Position numbers and translations under genes: made by a program. This document shows, one piece after another, positions 31,039 through 39,244 of a stretch of DNA of 39,266 bases. Position 1 is the first letter of the stretch. Each line of letters begins with the position of its first letter. The notes beneath the pieces are model-generated. The model saw only the letters and a program-made list of their open reading frames with translations, ran no database searches and was not told the DNA's origin. The DNA is from Planctomycetota bacterium (GTDB lineage Bacteria; Planctomycetota; Brocadiia; Brocadiales; Brocadiaceae), in the NCBI GenBank assembly GCA_016235875.1, contig JACRII010000080.1, positions 1 to 39,266 on the forward strand, given 5' to 3'.

Positions 31039-31272
31039 ATGAAGAAAAAATGGATTGTATCAAATCCAAAGGTGATGATGGGTAAACCGGTTATTGCTGG
31101 AACACGAATTACTGTTGAGCTAATTTTGGAGAAACTTGCTGCGGGAGAAACAGTAGAACAGATTCTCCAAGCCCATCCCAGACTCACCCGCAAAGCAATT
31201 CAGGCAGCCCTGGAATTTGCAGCAGAGGCTTTACGGGCAGATGTGGTCTATCCAATTCATGAGACAGTTTAG
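31039..31272 (+). CDS. DUF433-family antitoxin
   Basis: 77-residue protein with the DUF433 pattern: NPKVMMGKPVIAGTRITVEL, ILEKLAAGETVEQILQAHP and LTRKAIQAALEFAAEA, a winged-helix-like DNA-binding fold. DUF433 proteins are usually paired with DUF5615 PIN-like toxins, and such a gene follows with one base of overlap. The antitoxin normally binds the toxin and represses the operon. GGGAG at 31027-31031 precedes the ATG. Confidence 0.88.
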   Translation: MKKKWIVSNPKVMMGKPVIAGTRITVELILEKLAAGETVEQILQAHPRLTRKAIQAALEFAAEALRADVVYPIHETV

Positions 31273-31628
31273 TGAAATTTCTGGCTGATGAAAGTGTGGA
31301 TCGTCAAATTGTTGACCGTCTTCGGAGTGACGGTAATTTTGTATGGTATATTGCCGAAATGAAGCGGGGTATCTCAGATGATGCAGTGCTTGATATGGCC
31401 AACCGCAAGAAGGCTTTATTATTAACAGCGGATAAAGATTTTGGTGAGATTGTATTTCGTTAGCATCGTTTTACTGTGGGTGTTGTGCTTATACGGTTAG
31501 AAAGTTTATCTCTTACAAGTAAGGTGAAGATAGTTTCTTCTACAGTTAATAAACACACAAAAGAACTCACGCATGCCTTTGCTGTGATTACAGCGGGAGG
31601 CATCCGTATTCGCCAGGGGTTTGCTTGA
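31272..31628 (+). pseudogene. DUF5615 PIN-like toxin, split by an in-frame TAG
   Basis: GTG 31272 opens a frame reading MKFLADESVDRQIVDRLRSD, then WYIAEMKRGISDDAVLDMAN and ALLLTADKDFGEIVFR, ending at TAG 31461-31463 after 63 codons. The same frame continues without a further stop to TGA 31626-31628 and reads HRFTVGVVLIRLESLSLTSK, exactly what should follow in DUF5615 proteins. The whole would be 118 codons with TAG as codon 64. The acidic residues D7 and D57 of the PIN-like site lie in the first part. The gene is most likely inactivated by one base change. Confidence 0.85.
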
Positions 31629-31773
31629 GAAAATATTAAATTCTGTAACGTATGTCTGCGTGTAAAATTGGAAAATATGGAAAAGAATCAGGGTGCTAAT
31701 TTTAGAATGATTATTTAAATAATTCGTGTTTATTCGTGGCAAATAGTTAAGATAGGAAAAGAAAGGAAATTAA

Positions 31774-32421
31774 ATGAAATTTTTTATTGATACGGCAGAT
31801 GTAAAAGAAATTCGGGAGGCGCATAGCCTGGGCATTCTGGATGGAGTAACGACCAATCCCTCTTTGATAGCCAAAACGGGTCGTCCGTTTCGTGAAACGA
31901 TTGAAGAAATTTGTTCTATTGTACAAGGTCCTGTCAGCGCTGAGGTGGTGAGCCTGGATACAGATGGTATGCTCAAGGAGGCAAGAGAACTGGCAAAAAT
32001 AGCTGACAATATCGTGGTCAAGATTCCCTTGATTAAAAATGGTTTGAAGGCCGTAAAAAGATTGACAGAAGAGGGTATTAAAACGAATGTAACACTCTGC
32101 TTTTCATCGAATCAGGCGCTCCTGGCGGCAAAGGCAGGAGGTACCTACGTCAGTCCGTTTGTCGGGAGACTTGATGACAGAGGGCAGGTAGGTATGGATC
32201 TGATCGAGGAGATTCGTACCATTTACGACAACTATGGATTCCAAACGGAAATCATTGTTGCCAGTATTCGGAATCCAATACACGTGCGGGATGCAGCGAT
32301 GATGGGCGCTGATGTTGCAACGATTCCTTTCAATGTCTTTGATCTACTTGTTCAGCATCCGCTTACTGACGATGGGGTCAAAAGGTTCTTAGCCGATTGG
32401 GAAAAGGTACCGAAGAAATAA
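31774..32421 (+). CDS. tal: Transaldolase, TalC/MipB type
   Basis: Short transaldolase (or fructose-6-phosphate aldolase-like enzyme) of the pentose phosphate pathway. The 215 residues begin [20 protein letters not shown], then [15 protein letters not shown], and the Schiff-base lysine K83 in [17 protein letters not shown]. Further landmarks are [33 protein letters not shown] and [27 protein letters not shown] precedes the ATG. The length matches the small subfamily 3B; transaldolase versus aldolase activity cannot be decided safely from sequence. Confidence 0.95.
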   Translation: MKFFIDTADVKEIREAHSLGILDGVTTNPSLIAKTGRPFRETIEEICSIVQGPVSAEVVSLDTDGMLKEARELAKIADNIVVKIPLIKNGLKAVKRLTEEGIKTNVTLCFSSNQALLAAKAGGTYVSPFVGRLDDRGQVGMDLIEEIRTIYDNYGFQTEIIVASIRNPIHVRDAAMMGADVATIPFNVFDLLVQHPLTDDGVKRFLADWEKVPKK

Positions 32422-32430
32422 AATAATAAT

Positions 32431-32524
32431 TCACCGCAGAGATGCAAAGAACGCAAAGTTTGCATGTAGGGGTAATTCATGAATTACCCCTACTCAATGT
32501 TCCCTTTGCGCCCTGGCGCGGTGA
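32431..32524. repeat. Imperfect inverted-repeat element enclosing a 28-bp palindrome
   Basis: TCACCGC (32431-32437) and GCGGTGA (32518-32524) form the ends, with CGCAAAG (32452-32458) and CTTTGCG (32504-32510) inside. The centre holds the perfect palindrome 32466-32493 (arms GTAGGGGTAATTCA and TGAATTACCCCTAC). It looks like one repeat nested in another. Confidence 0.6.
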
Positions 32525-32564
32525 GATGAAAGCTTTTGGAAGAAAATAATTGTGGAGTAAAATA

Positions 32565-33785
32565 TTGTTCAAACCTACAAAAAGTAAACTCAGCATATTT
32601 TTCCTGGTCTTAACATTCCTGCCGCTCATTGTCATGCGACTCGTTGTTTATCCCATTACCTTTCAAGCCTTGAAAGACGAAATTATCAAAAACCTGGAAG
32701 GGGCGGTGCGGAAGCAGACGGAATTGATCACAAAATGGATGGAAGAACGCACGGCCGATGCCCAACTCATTGCAAATAATCCCCTTGTCCTCCTGATTAT
32801 GCAGTCGGTTGCCGGAAATGCTGAACATACAGATTTATTGAAAAATTTGGAGACGATTAAATACTTCGATTACTTGTGGAAGGAATACGGTTCAATAGAG
32901 GCATTTATTGCAGACCGTGAGGGTGTTGTACGCATCGCGTCAAGGAAGGAACTTGTTGGCGCTAATATTTCAGCAAAGGATTATTTTCGCTCTTCTATCA
33001 AAGGGGCTTTTTTTACCTCCAATATCATACCTTCTGATGTGCCTATTGAAAATGAATCGGGGATGTTAGAAGCTGGTGTGCCTACCATGCTTGTTTCTGC
33101 GCCGATTAAAGACTGGTCGAATTCGGTTGTGGGAATGGTAACACTGCGGATAGACGTTTCTGAAATTAACACAATGATGCAGAATATTCATATTGGTAAG
33201 ACCGGAGAAACCTATCTTATCAATGGATACGGATACATGCTGACAGAATCCAAGTTTGCGGAAGATTTGAAAGGGCAACATCGGATAACAAAACGGTCTG
33301 CCCTGGAATTGAAGGTTGCCAACCCGCTAACGGATGTTATGACGAAAGGGGTAAGTGAGTGTCTGAAAGGTTCAGAAGGTTTCGATGCTGACGGTTACAG
33401 CGATTATCGGGGCGTGAATGTGATAGGATTCTGGCGCTGGATGCCGGATTATGGCTGGGGCGTGATTGCTGAGATCGATGTCAACGAGGGGTATGGAAAA
33501 CTTTACGAATTACGGGATTATATCTTGTTTACCTTTGGATTGGTTGCCGTGGGGGTTATCATCGTTGCCTTCTTTTTGGGGAAGAAGATTTCTGCGCCGA
33601 TTTCCTATATTACAGAGACAGCCAGGGAAATTGCCGGAGGCCGTTACCATGTAAGGGCACATTATAAGGCAGGTGACGAGATTGGTGAACTTGCAGGCGC
33701 AATTAACAAGATGGCAGAGACCCTGGAATCGAGGTCTCAAATGTCTGAACCTACAAACCCGTCTAAATTACAAGGGGAAATTTAG
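32565..33785 (+). CDS. Membrane Cache-HAMP sensor protein without output domain
   Basis: About 406 residues from TTG 32565, which has GGAG seven bases upstream; TTG 32550 would add five residues. The order is an N-terminal membrane helix (IFFLVLTFLPLIVMRLVV), a long periplasmic double-Cache domain (PSDVPIENESGMLEAGVPTM, GKTGETYLINGYGYMLTES, LKGSEGFDADGYSDYRG, WGVIAEIDVNEGYG), a second helix (TFGLVAVGVIIVAFFLG) and a HAMP linker (ISAPISYITETAREIAGGRY, then GDEIGELAGAINKMAETL). It stops 15-20 residues later, with no kinase, GGDEF or chemoreceptor domain. It is adjacent to rarA without a gap. Partner proteins must supply output, if any. Confidence 0.85.
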   Translation: MFKPTKSKLSIFFLVLTFLPLIVMRLVVYPITFQALKDEIIKNLEGAVRKQTELITKWMEERTADAQLIANNPLVLLIMQSVAGNAEHTDLLKNLETIKYFDYLWKEYGSIEAFIADREGVVRIASRKELVGANISAKDYFRSSIKGAFFTSNIIPSDVPIENESGMLEAGVPTMLVSAPIKDWSNSVVGMVTLRIDVSEINTMMQNIHIGKTGETYLINGYGYMLTESKFAEDLKGQHRITKRSALELKVANPLTDVMTKGVSECLKGSEGFDADGYSDYRGVNVIGFWRWMPDYGWGVIAEIDVNEGYGKLYELRDYILFTFGLVAVGVIIVAFFLGKKISAPISYITETAREIAGGRYHVRAHYKAGDEIGELAGAINKMAETLESRSQMSEPTNPSKLQGEI

Positions 33786-35132
33786 TTGACGATCAAAAAA
33801 CCAGAAAGAGATTTATTTGATGCAAAGGTGAAAACCACGAAAAAAGCCCCGCTGGCCGACCGGATAAGGCCGAAAAATTTAAAAGAGTTTGTGGGACAGG
33901 AACACCTCGTTGGACCAAACAAAATACTCCAAAGGCTAGGAGAAAACAAGGAACTGATATCTCTGATTTTTTGGGGGTCTCCGGGCGTAGGGAAGACAAC
34001 GCTGGCCTCTATTATTGCCCAGTCAGTCGATGCCCACTTTGTTTCTTTTTCAGCGGTACTATCAGGGGTCAAAGATATCCGTGAAGTAATCGAAGAAGCC
34101 AGGGAACAACTTAAATATTACAATAAAAAAACCATTCTCTTCGTTGATGAGATTCACCGGTTTAACAAGGCGCAGCAGGACGCCTTCCTGCATCATGTGG
34201 AAGACGGCACCATAACTCTGATTGGCGCCACCACAGAAAACCCATCCTTTGAGGTGAATGCCCCGCTTTTATCACGCTGCAAGGTGCTGGTGCTGGAACA
34301 ACTCACCGAAGACCATCTAAAGACTATTATGAACAACGCATTACAGGATGGGGAACGAGGTCTTGGCAACCTGAAAGTGGAAATTCAGAATGACGCATTT
34401 GATTTTATTGCACGCCTTTCTCATGGAGATGCCCGGGTGGCTTTAAACACTATGGAAGCGGCTGTTATGCTTGCGAAACCCGATCAGGAGGGCAAGCGAA
34501 CCGTAACCCTGGAAATCGCCCAGGAGGCAATGCAGCGGAAGGCGCTCCTTTATGACAAGGGTGGAGAAGAACATTACAATGTTATTTCGGCATTTATTAA
34601 ATCTATGCGGGGAAGCGATCCGGATGCGGCCATTTACTGGCTGGCGCGCATGCTGGATGCGGGCGAAGACCCTCTTTTCATTGCGCGTCGTATGATTATA
34701 TTTGCGTCGGAGGATATTGGAAACGCAGATCCCGCTGCCCTTCAACTGGCGGTTGCCGTTAAGGATGCCTTTCATTTTGTGGGCATGCCAGAAGGATGGA
34801 TACCCCTGGCTCAGGGTGTCACTTATCTTGCCTGTGCGCCAAAGAGCAATGCCTCATACATGGCTTATTTAGAGGCGTTGAAAGACGTTAAAGAGAAAGG
34901 CGCATTAGCGGCGCCATTGCACATCCGGAATGCCCCGACTTCCATGATGAAGGACATGGGATATGGAAAGGGGTACAAATATCCACATAGCTTTGGTGGT
35001 TATGTCGGACAGGTGTATATGCCCGAAGAACTTCTGGGGAAGGAATACTATAAACCTACAGATAATGGTTTTGATAAGGTACTCAAAGAGCGACTCGAAA
35101 TATATAAAAAAGGACGCAATTCCTTAAAATAA
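33786..35132 (+). CDS. rarA: Replication-associated recombination protein RarA (MgsA)
   Basis: AAA+ ATPase acting at stalled replication forks. The 448 residues contain PLADRIRPKNLKEFVGQEHL, Walker A GSPGVGKT (residues 64-71), Walker B ILFVDEIHRFNKAQQDAFLH, sensor 1 GATTENPSFEVNAPLLSRC and the C-terminal tetramerisation part with RGSDPDAAIYWLARMLDAGE, then FASEDIGNADPAAL and YKYPHSFGGYVGQVYMPEEL. It starts at TTG 33786 immediately after the previous stop, with AGGGGAA upstream, so the two genes are probably cotranscribed. Confidence 0.96.
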   Translation: MTIKKPERDLFDAKVKTTKKAPLADRIRPKNLKEFVGQEHLVGPNKILQRLGENKELISLIFWGSPGVGKTTLASIIAQSVDAHFVSFSAVLSGVKDIREVIEEAREQLKYYNKKTILFVDEIHRFNKAQQDAFLHHVEDGTITLIGATTENPSFEVNAPLLSRCKVLVLEQLTEDHLKTIMNNALQDGERGLGNLKVEIQNDAFDFIARLSHGDARVALNTMEAAVMLAKPDQEGKRTVTLEIAQEAMQRKALLYDKGGEEHYNVISAFIKSMRGSDPDAAIYWLARMLDAGEDPLFIARRMIIFASEDIGNADPAALQLAVAVKDAFHFVGMPEGWIPLAQGVTYLACAPKSNASYMAYLEALKDVKEKGALAAPLHIRNAPTSMMKDMGYGKGYKYPHSFGGYVGQVYMPEELLGKEYYKPTDNGFDKVLKERLEIYKKGRNSLK

Positions 35133-35396
35133 GGTGATTAAATAGGGCTTTTTGTCCTTTTGAATATTGTGTTTGTATTAAAATGCTTAATTATTTTGAA
35201 TTTTTAAAAACCCAATGTATAATATTTTAGTTGATAATTTTTATGACAGGGTGGGAATAGGGATGTTTGTGCAGAATATGAACGAAAGGAGGAAGAACAA
35301 CATAGTGCTTACTACTAGAGATTATGGTTGTAGTTATATTTGGTCATACAAAGGTGCAGTATCTATGTTATTTTTTTCCTATAAGGAGGAAGAACA

Positions 35397-37175
35397 ATGT
35401 CTAAAACAACCAAATCAATTATAGCTACATTTATTATAACAATTTCCTTGCTGTCGCTGTTTACAGCAAAAACGGCTTTTCCTGACACCTTCGGTATCAT
35501 TAGGGAAGGTATAGGAAGGGATTTACAAGGCATTACGCGAAAACAGGCTGAGATTATAACTGCCTGGGTGGATGCCAGAAAGAAAGATATAAGGGTTACT
35601 GCCAATAACCTGCCTGCATACCGAAGCTCAGTGATTCGGGATGATAAAGAACCAGACTTTACCAGGCCGCTTGAATATCTCGTTTTTCTGAAAAACATAT
35701 ATCATTACAAGGAAGTTTTTATCGTAAATCCTACGGGTACGATCATTGTTTCGACGGATAAAAATTATATCGGAAAGGATGTTTCCTCTTCACAATATTT
35801 TCAAGAGGCAATTAAGGGTAAAACGTTTATTTCCGACATCATGCCTTCTACAGTACCCATCGAGAATGAATTCGGTGAGTTGGAGTTGGGCCTACCTACG
35901 ATGTTTGTATCAACCCAGGTCACGAATGAAAAGATGGATGTCCTTGGGGTTTTGGTCTTCCGGCTTGATGTAAATGAGCTTATAAAATTAATAATACCCA
36001 TGAAAGCAACGGAAACTGGAGAAGTTTATTTAATCAACAAAGAGGGGTACATGTTAACCTCATCCCGATATACAGATGATCTTAAGGGTGATGGCCTTAT
36101 AAAAAAGAGGACGACGTTAGAGCTGAAAGTGGCAAATCCCAAGACAGGAAATCTGACACAGGCGGTTCAGCAGTGTTTGAAAGGAATGGAGGGATACAAT
36201 GATACAGGCTACCTCGATTATCGGGGCACCAGTGTGATTGGGTACTGGATGTGGTTGCCGTATCTTAATTGGGGTCTTATTGCCGAAATTGACATAGATG
36301 AGGCATGTAATGAGGTTCGTAAATTTTTTCAGGATACAACTATTAAAAATCTGCGGGGTCTTATGCATCGGCAGGTCGAATTAGTAAAAATGAGGATGGA
36401 GGGACATAAGAATAATGCCGCAGCGATTGCCCGTAAGCCGCAGACTATTCACTTTGCAAAGGGTGTGGCATCGGTGGATGAATTTGTAACTGCCCTAAAC
36501 TATTTGGAGTTTATCAGAGATGAATATGGGTATAAAGGTATATTTATCTGCGACTCTGCCGGGGTCGTAAGGTTATCGACAGAAAAAAATCTGGTAAATA
36601 TGAACTTTTCCGGGGAAGACTATTTCCTGGAAGCAAAAAAGCGTGGAGTTTTTGTGAGCGAGGTGAAGCCCTCAACTACACCGATTTTGAATGAGTTCGG
36701 CAAGGTCGAACGTAATGTACCTACGTTGTTTGTATCTGCCGTAATCAAGGACCATGATGGCGCTTTTGCAGGTGTCGTGGTTTTCCGAGTGGATACAATG
36801 GAGTTGAATAAACTCATGCAGAGTATGGAGATTGGTGAAAGCGGGGAAACCTATCTTATTAATTCGGAGGGGGTTCTTGTTACTGAGTCACGGTTTGTAA
36901 TCGAACTGAAAAGAAAAGAAATGATAAAAACCAGGACGGCTTTGGAACTCAAAGGGATTAGTCCTAAGTCAGGAAGGTTGACAAAGGGAATAGCCGAATG
37001 TTTAAGCGGAAGTGAAGGGTACGATGTTACAGGTTATCCCGACTATCGGGGTATACCGGTAATAGGAACCTGGTGTTGGATTCCGGAATATGAATGGGGT
37101 ATAATTGTCGAGATCGATCTTGATGAGGCGTTCCGCAAGAGTTCTGCATTCTGGGGTATCAAACAGTATTTTTAA
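35397..37175 (+). CDS. Exported tandem double-Cache protein without output domain
   Basis: 592 residues. The N-terminus (residues 8-28) is a signal peptide or anchor (IIATFIITISLLSLFTAKTA). Two similar units of about 270 residues follow, roughly 36-300 and 306-585. Each begins with a long helix (TRKQAEIITAWVDARK; MHRQVELVKMRMEGHK) and shares motifs with the 32565 protein: PSTVPIENEFGELELGLPTM / PSTTPILNEFGKVERNVPTL, TGEVYLINKEGYMLTSSRY / SGETYLINSEGVLVTESRF, and YLDYRGTSVIGYWMW / YPDYRGIPVIGTWCW. It ends in FWGIKQYF with no C-terminal membrane helix and no signalling domain. AAGGAGGAAG lies just before ATG 35397. It is probably periplasmic and ligand-binding; the ligand is unknown. Confidence 0.82.
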   Translation: MSKTTKSIIATFIITISLLSLFTAKTAFPDTFGIIREGIGRDLQGITRKQAEIITAWVDARKKDIRVTANNLPAYRSSVIRDDKEPDFTRPLEYLVFLKNIYHYKEVFIVNPTGTIIVSTDKNYIGKDVSSSQYFQEAIKGKTFISDIMPSTVPIENEFGELELGLPTMFVSTQVTNEKMDVLGVLVFRLDVNELIKLIIPMKATETGEVYLINKEGYMLTSSRYTDDLKGDGLIKKRTTLELKVANPKTGNLTQAVQQCLKGMEGYNDTGYLDYRGTSVIGYWMWLPYLNWGLIAEIDIDEACNEVRKFFQDTTIKNLRGLMHRQVELVKMRMEGHKNNAAAIARKPQTIHFAKGVASVDEFVTALNYLEFIRDEYGYKGIFICDSAGVVRLSTEKNLVNMNFSGEDYFLEAKKRGVFVSEVKPSTTPILNEFGKVERNVPTLFVSAVIKDHDGAFAGVVVFRVDTMELNKLMQSMEIGESGETYLINSEGVLVTESRFVIELKRKEMIKTRTALELKGISPKSGRLTKGIAECLSGSEGYDVTGYPDYRGIPVIGTWCWIPEYEWGIIVEIDLDEAFRKSSAFWGIKQYF

Positions 37176-37187
37176 AGAATCTTGTAG

Positions 37188-37215
37188 GTAGGGGAGAACG
37201 GACTTTCTCCCCTAC
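37188..37215. repeat. 28-bp GTAGGGG palindrome, copy 4
   Basis: Arms GTAGGGGAGA and TCTCCCCTAC around ACGGACTT. It lies 13 bases after the tandem-Cache stop codon and could also help end its transcript. Confidence 0.75.
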
Positions 37216-37225
37216 AGGTATATAA

Positions 37226-37282
37226 ATGTAGGGGTTGAAGACTTCGTCGTGAACTCAGTCGAACGATTTTCAACCCCTACAT
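37226..37282. repeat. Inverted repeat with ATGTAGGGGTTGAA arms
   Basis: Perfect 14-base arms ATGTAGGGGTTGAA (37226-37239) and the inverse (37269-37282) enclose 29 bases containing GTCGTGAACTCAGTCGAACG. That inner motif recurs at 27975, suggesting a second repeat placed inside a GTAGGGG palindrome. Confidence 0.75.
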
Positions 37283-37293
37283 GTCTTTTCTCT

Positions 37294-37668
37294 TTACGTC
37301 ATCGTTAAGAGTTCTTCAACCATTGAAGATATCTTTGCGAACCTTTCCTTCTGTATCCCTCCGCCTACAGCCTTTGCTTCTGCTACCTTTCCTGCAAAAA
37401 AATTGGGGATAACCTCGTTATCTCGTGTATTCCTGAAGATATCCCATGCGTCCCTTACTTCCTTAATCTTGCCTTCGGCTTTTGTGCCTTTTGCATTCAC
37501 CATTAAGGTGGAAAAAAGCGATATAGTTTCGTTTGTTAGATTTTTTACCGTTGTACGGCATCCCTCTTGTTTTTGCTTGTCACTCTCACCAAGCATGGTA
37601 ACAAGTGCGGTTCTTGCATCCACAAGCTTCGTCTTAAGGCCATTGATGTCGCTTGCACTGACAGCCAT
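37294..37668 (-). CDS. Free-standing four-helix-bundle sensor-like protein
   Basis: 124 residues, all helical, without signal peptide or membrane segment. Its pattern (LKTKLVDARTALVTMLGESD; ISLFSTLMVNAKG; EVRDAWDIFRNTRDNEVIPN; then FFAGKVAEAKAVGGGIQKER and FAKISSMVEELL) resembles the 4HB_MCP ligand-binding bundle of chemoreceptors, here detached from any membrane anchor. The assignment is by pattern only. AAGGAGGTGA is an excellent Shine-Dalgarno before ATG 37668. It converges with the tandem-Cache gene, with two repeats between them. Confidence 0.7.
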   Translation of the reverse strand: MAVSASDINGLKTKLVDARTALVTMLGESDKQKQEGCRTTVKNLTNETISLFSTLMVNAKGTKAEGKIKEVRDAWDIFRNTRDNEVIPNFFAGKVAEAKAVGGGIQKERFAKISSMVEELLTMT

Positions 37669-38035
37669 ATTTCACCTCCTTGATATGTTGCCCTTCACCT
37701 TCAAATTCGCAGACAGTCCACACGGCTGTCCATGCGTGGTGAAAGATAATAGATAACTCAAAACTTAAAACCGGAGTCTTCAGATATGGTATGCAGGAAA
37801 CGAATTCAATGAGGCGCATGAAGACACAATACTATAAATTGCAAATATCATTCCCCTTTTATAGGGATAACTCACGTGGGAAAATATATCCTAATCCTTT
37901 ATTTCCTGCTATGCTAGGAGAGGTATTGATTCTTATTTTAATTGAACGTTATGTAACGAAGGCATTTCTTTTTGAAATGTACACTGCATTTTGAAAGGAG
38001 ATATGGGGGCAAATCTTTTAAAATGTTTAATGATT
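37669..38035. other. Intergenic region, no gene recognised
   Basis: This 367-base stretch lies between the four-helix protein start and the end of the FAD oxidoreductase gene, both on the - strand. Short open frames (for example 37791-37994) lack coding character and a ribosome site. It probably holds the promoter of the four-helix protein; no strong consensus was found. Confidence 0.5.
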
Positions 38036-39244
38036 TCAGAAAAATCCGAGTCCCATTTTCTCCTCTACTTCATCAACGATAAACTTGCTAAATGAAAAGG
38101 CCGATGTGAACGCAGGCGACACCGCATTTAATATATGTGTGGAATTTTCTCCATGTTCGACAACGAAATCCATTACCAGTTTCATCTCTTCTTTGTCAAG
38201 TAATTGTGCCCTGATTCCCGGAGTTAGGTAATTACCGAACTTGTTTGTATCTATCCTTTTTACTAAATGAGTGGCTTGGTGTATAAAATAGTTCCGGTAA
38301 TATTTTTTGAATTCTTCGAAGGTTAGACTTCTAAAATTAAAGGCATTGGTAAAAAAGAGCTTTGCCTCATGAAATAAAACCTCAAGAAATTCGTTCAGAT
38401 TAAAATTCGAGACGCCCTCGTAATTTTCCCTCCAGAAGGCCGGGATTGCAGTTGGGCCAATCTTTACTTTTCCACTTATCGTAATGGTAAAATGGACCCC
38501 AAGAAATGGATTTTTTAAATTAGGCACAGGATAGATATGTTTGTGAATTAAATTATTGTCTTTATATTCCATGTATAAACCCTTGAATGGAATCAAGGTA
38601 TATTTTTGTCCAATCCCAAATTGATGAGCTATTTTGTCTGCGTAGAGACCTGCTGAATTGATTAAATGTTTAAACTTTATCTTGTGTGTATTGGTGCTTA
38701 TTGTGTTGGTGTCGTCTCTTTTAATAAACTTCTCGTTGAATAAAATATTTACCTTCTCTTTCAAGGTATCGGCTATATGTCCGGCTACTTCTTTGGGGTT
38801 TACTACGGAAGTTGTTGGTGAATATAATGCCTTATCGAAAGTCCTGGCATTTGGCTCGAGTTCTTCAAGTCTTTTTTCATCAATTAACTCTAAATCTACG
38901 CCGTTTGTATCGCCCCTCCTTTTTAGTTCAAATATACTGTTAAGTTCCTTTTCATCCTTTGCTACCACAACTTTTCCACACCGATTTATTGATAGATTAT
39001 TTTTTAAGCAGTAATCAGTTAACAGCTTGTTTCCTTCTACAGTAAATCTCGATTTTAAACTATCCGGTGTATAGTAAAAGCCGGCGTGGAGTACGCCGCT
39101 GTTTCTGCCGCTCGCATGACATGCCACAGTGGCCTCTTTTTCAATTAAGGTGATCTTTAAATCCGGATGCCTGTTGTAAATTTCTTTGGCGATGGAAAGA
39201 CCGATTATTCCACCGCCAACGATTAATATGTCCGTCGTTATCAT
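38036..39244 (-). CDS. lhgO: L-2-hydroxyglutarate oxidase-like FAD-dependent oxidoreductase
   Basis: DAO-fold flavoenzyme of the LhgO (YgaF) type, oxidising L-2-hydroxyglutarate to 2-oxoglutarate or a similar hydroxy acid. The 402 residues begin with the FAD Rossmann motif ILIVGGGIIGLSIAKEI (residues 6-22), then ASGRNSGVLHAGFYYTPDSL, a strong LhgO signature, TTSVVNPKEVAGHIADTLK, LINSAGLYADKIAHQFG and PFKGLYMEYK. Near the C-terminus lie GIRAQL and HILNAVSPAFTSAFSF. AAGGAGG lies ten bases before ATG 39244. The substrate is inferred from family resemblance. Confidence 0.88.
   Translation of the reverse strand: MITTDILIVGGGIIGLSIAKEIYNRHPDLKITLIEKEATVACHASGRNSGVLHAGFYYTPDSLKSRFTVEGNKLLTDYCLKNNLSINRCGKVVVAKDEKELNSIFELKRRGDTNGVDLELIDEKRLEELEPNARTFDKALYSPTTSVVNPKEVAGHIADTLKEKVNILFNEKFIKRDDTNTISTNTHKIKFKHLINSAGLYADKIAHQFGIGQKYTLIPFKGLYMEYKDNNLIHKHIYPVPNLKNPFLGVHFTITISGKVKIGPTAIPAFWRENYEGVSNFNLNEFLEVLFHEAKLFFTNAFNFRSLTFEEFKKYYRNYFIHQATHLVKRIDTNKFGNYLTPGIRAQLLDKEEMKLVMDFVVEHGENSTHILNAVSPAFTSAFSFSKFIVDEVEEKMGLGFF

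Noticed and set aside
31461-31463. Programmed readthrough or recoding of TAG in the toxin gene
   Set aside because: TAG serves as a normal stop for several genes here (for example rplN, rplQ and map-neighbour infA), and no recoding signal is visible; a nonsense mutation is simpler.
35215-35424. 69-codon open frame before the tandem-Cache gene
   Set aside because: It overlaps the start of the real gene in another frame and has no family resemblance; only the inner GTG start with a Shine-Dalgarno is mentioned as a weak observation.
37791-37994. 67-codon open frame on the + strand
   Set aside because: No ribosome site and no recognisable protein features, in an AT-rich gap between two - strand genes.
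38004-38096. Short + strand frame after AAAGGAG (MGANLLKCLMISEK)
   Set aside because: The Shine-Dalgarno is only two bases from the ATG, and most of the frame is antisense to the FAD oxidoreductase gene.
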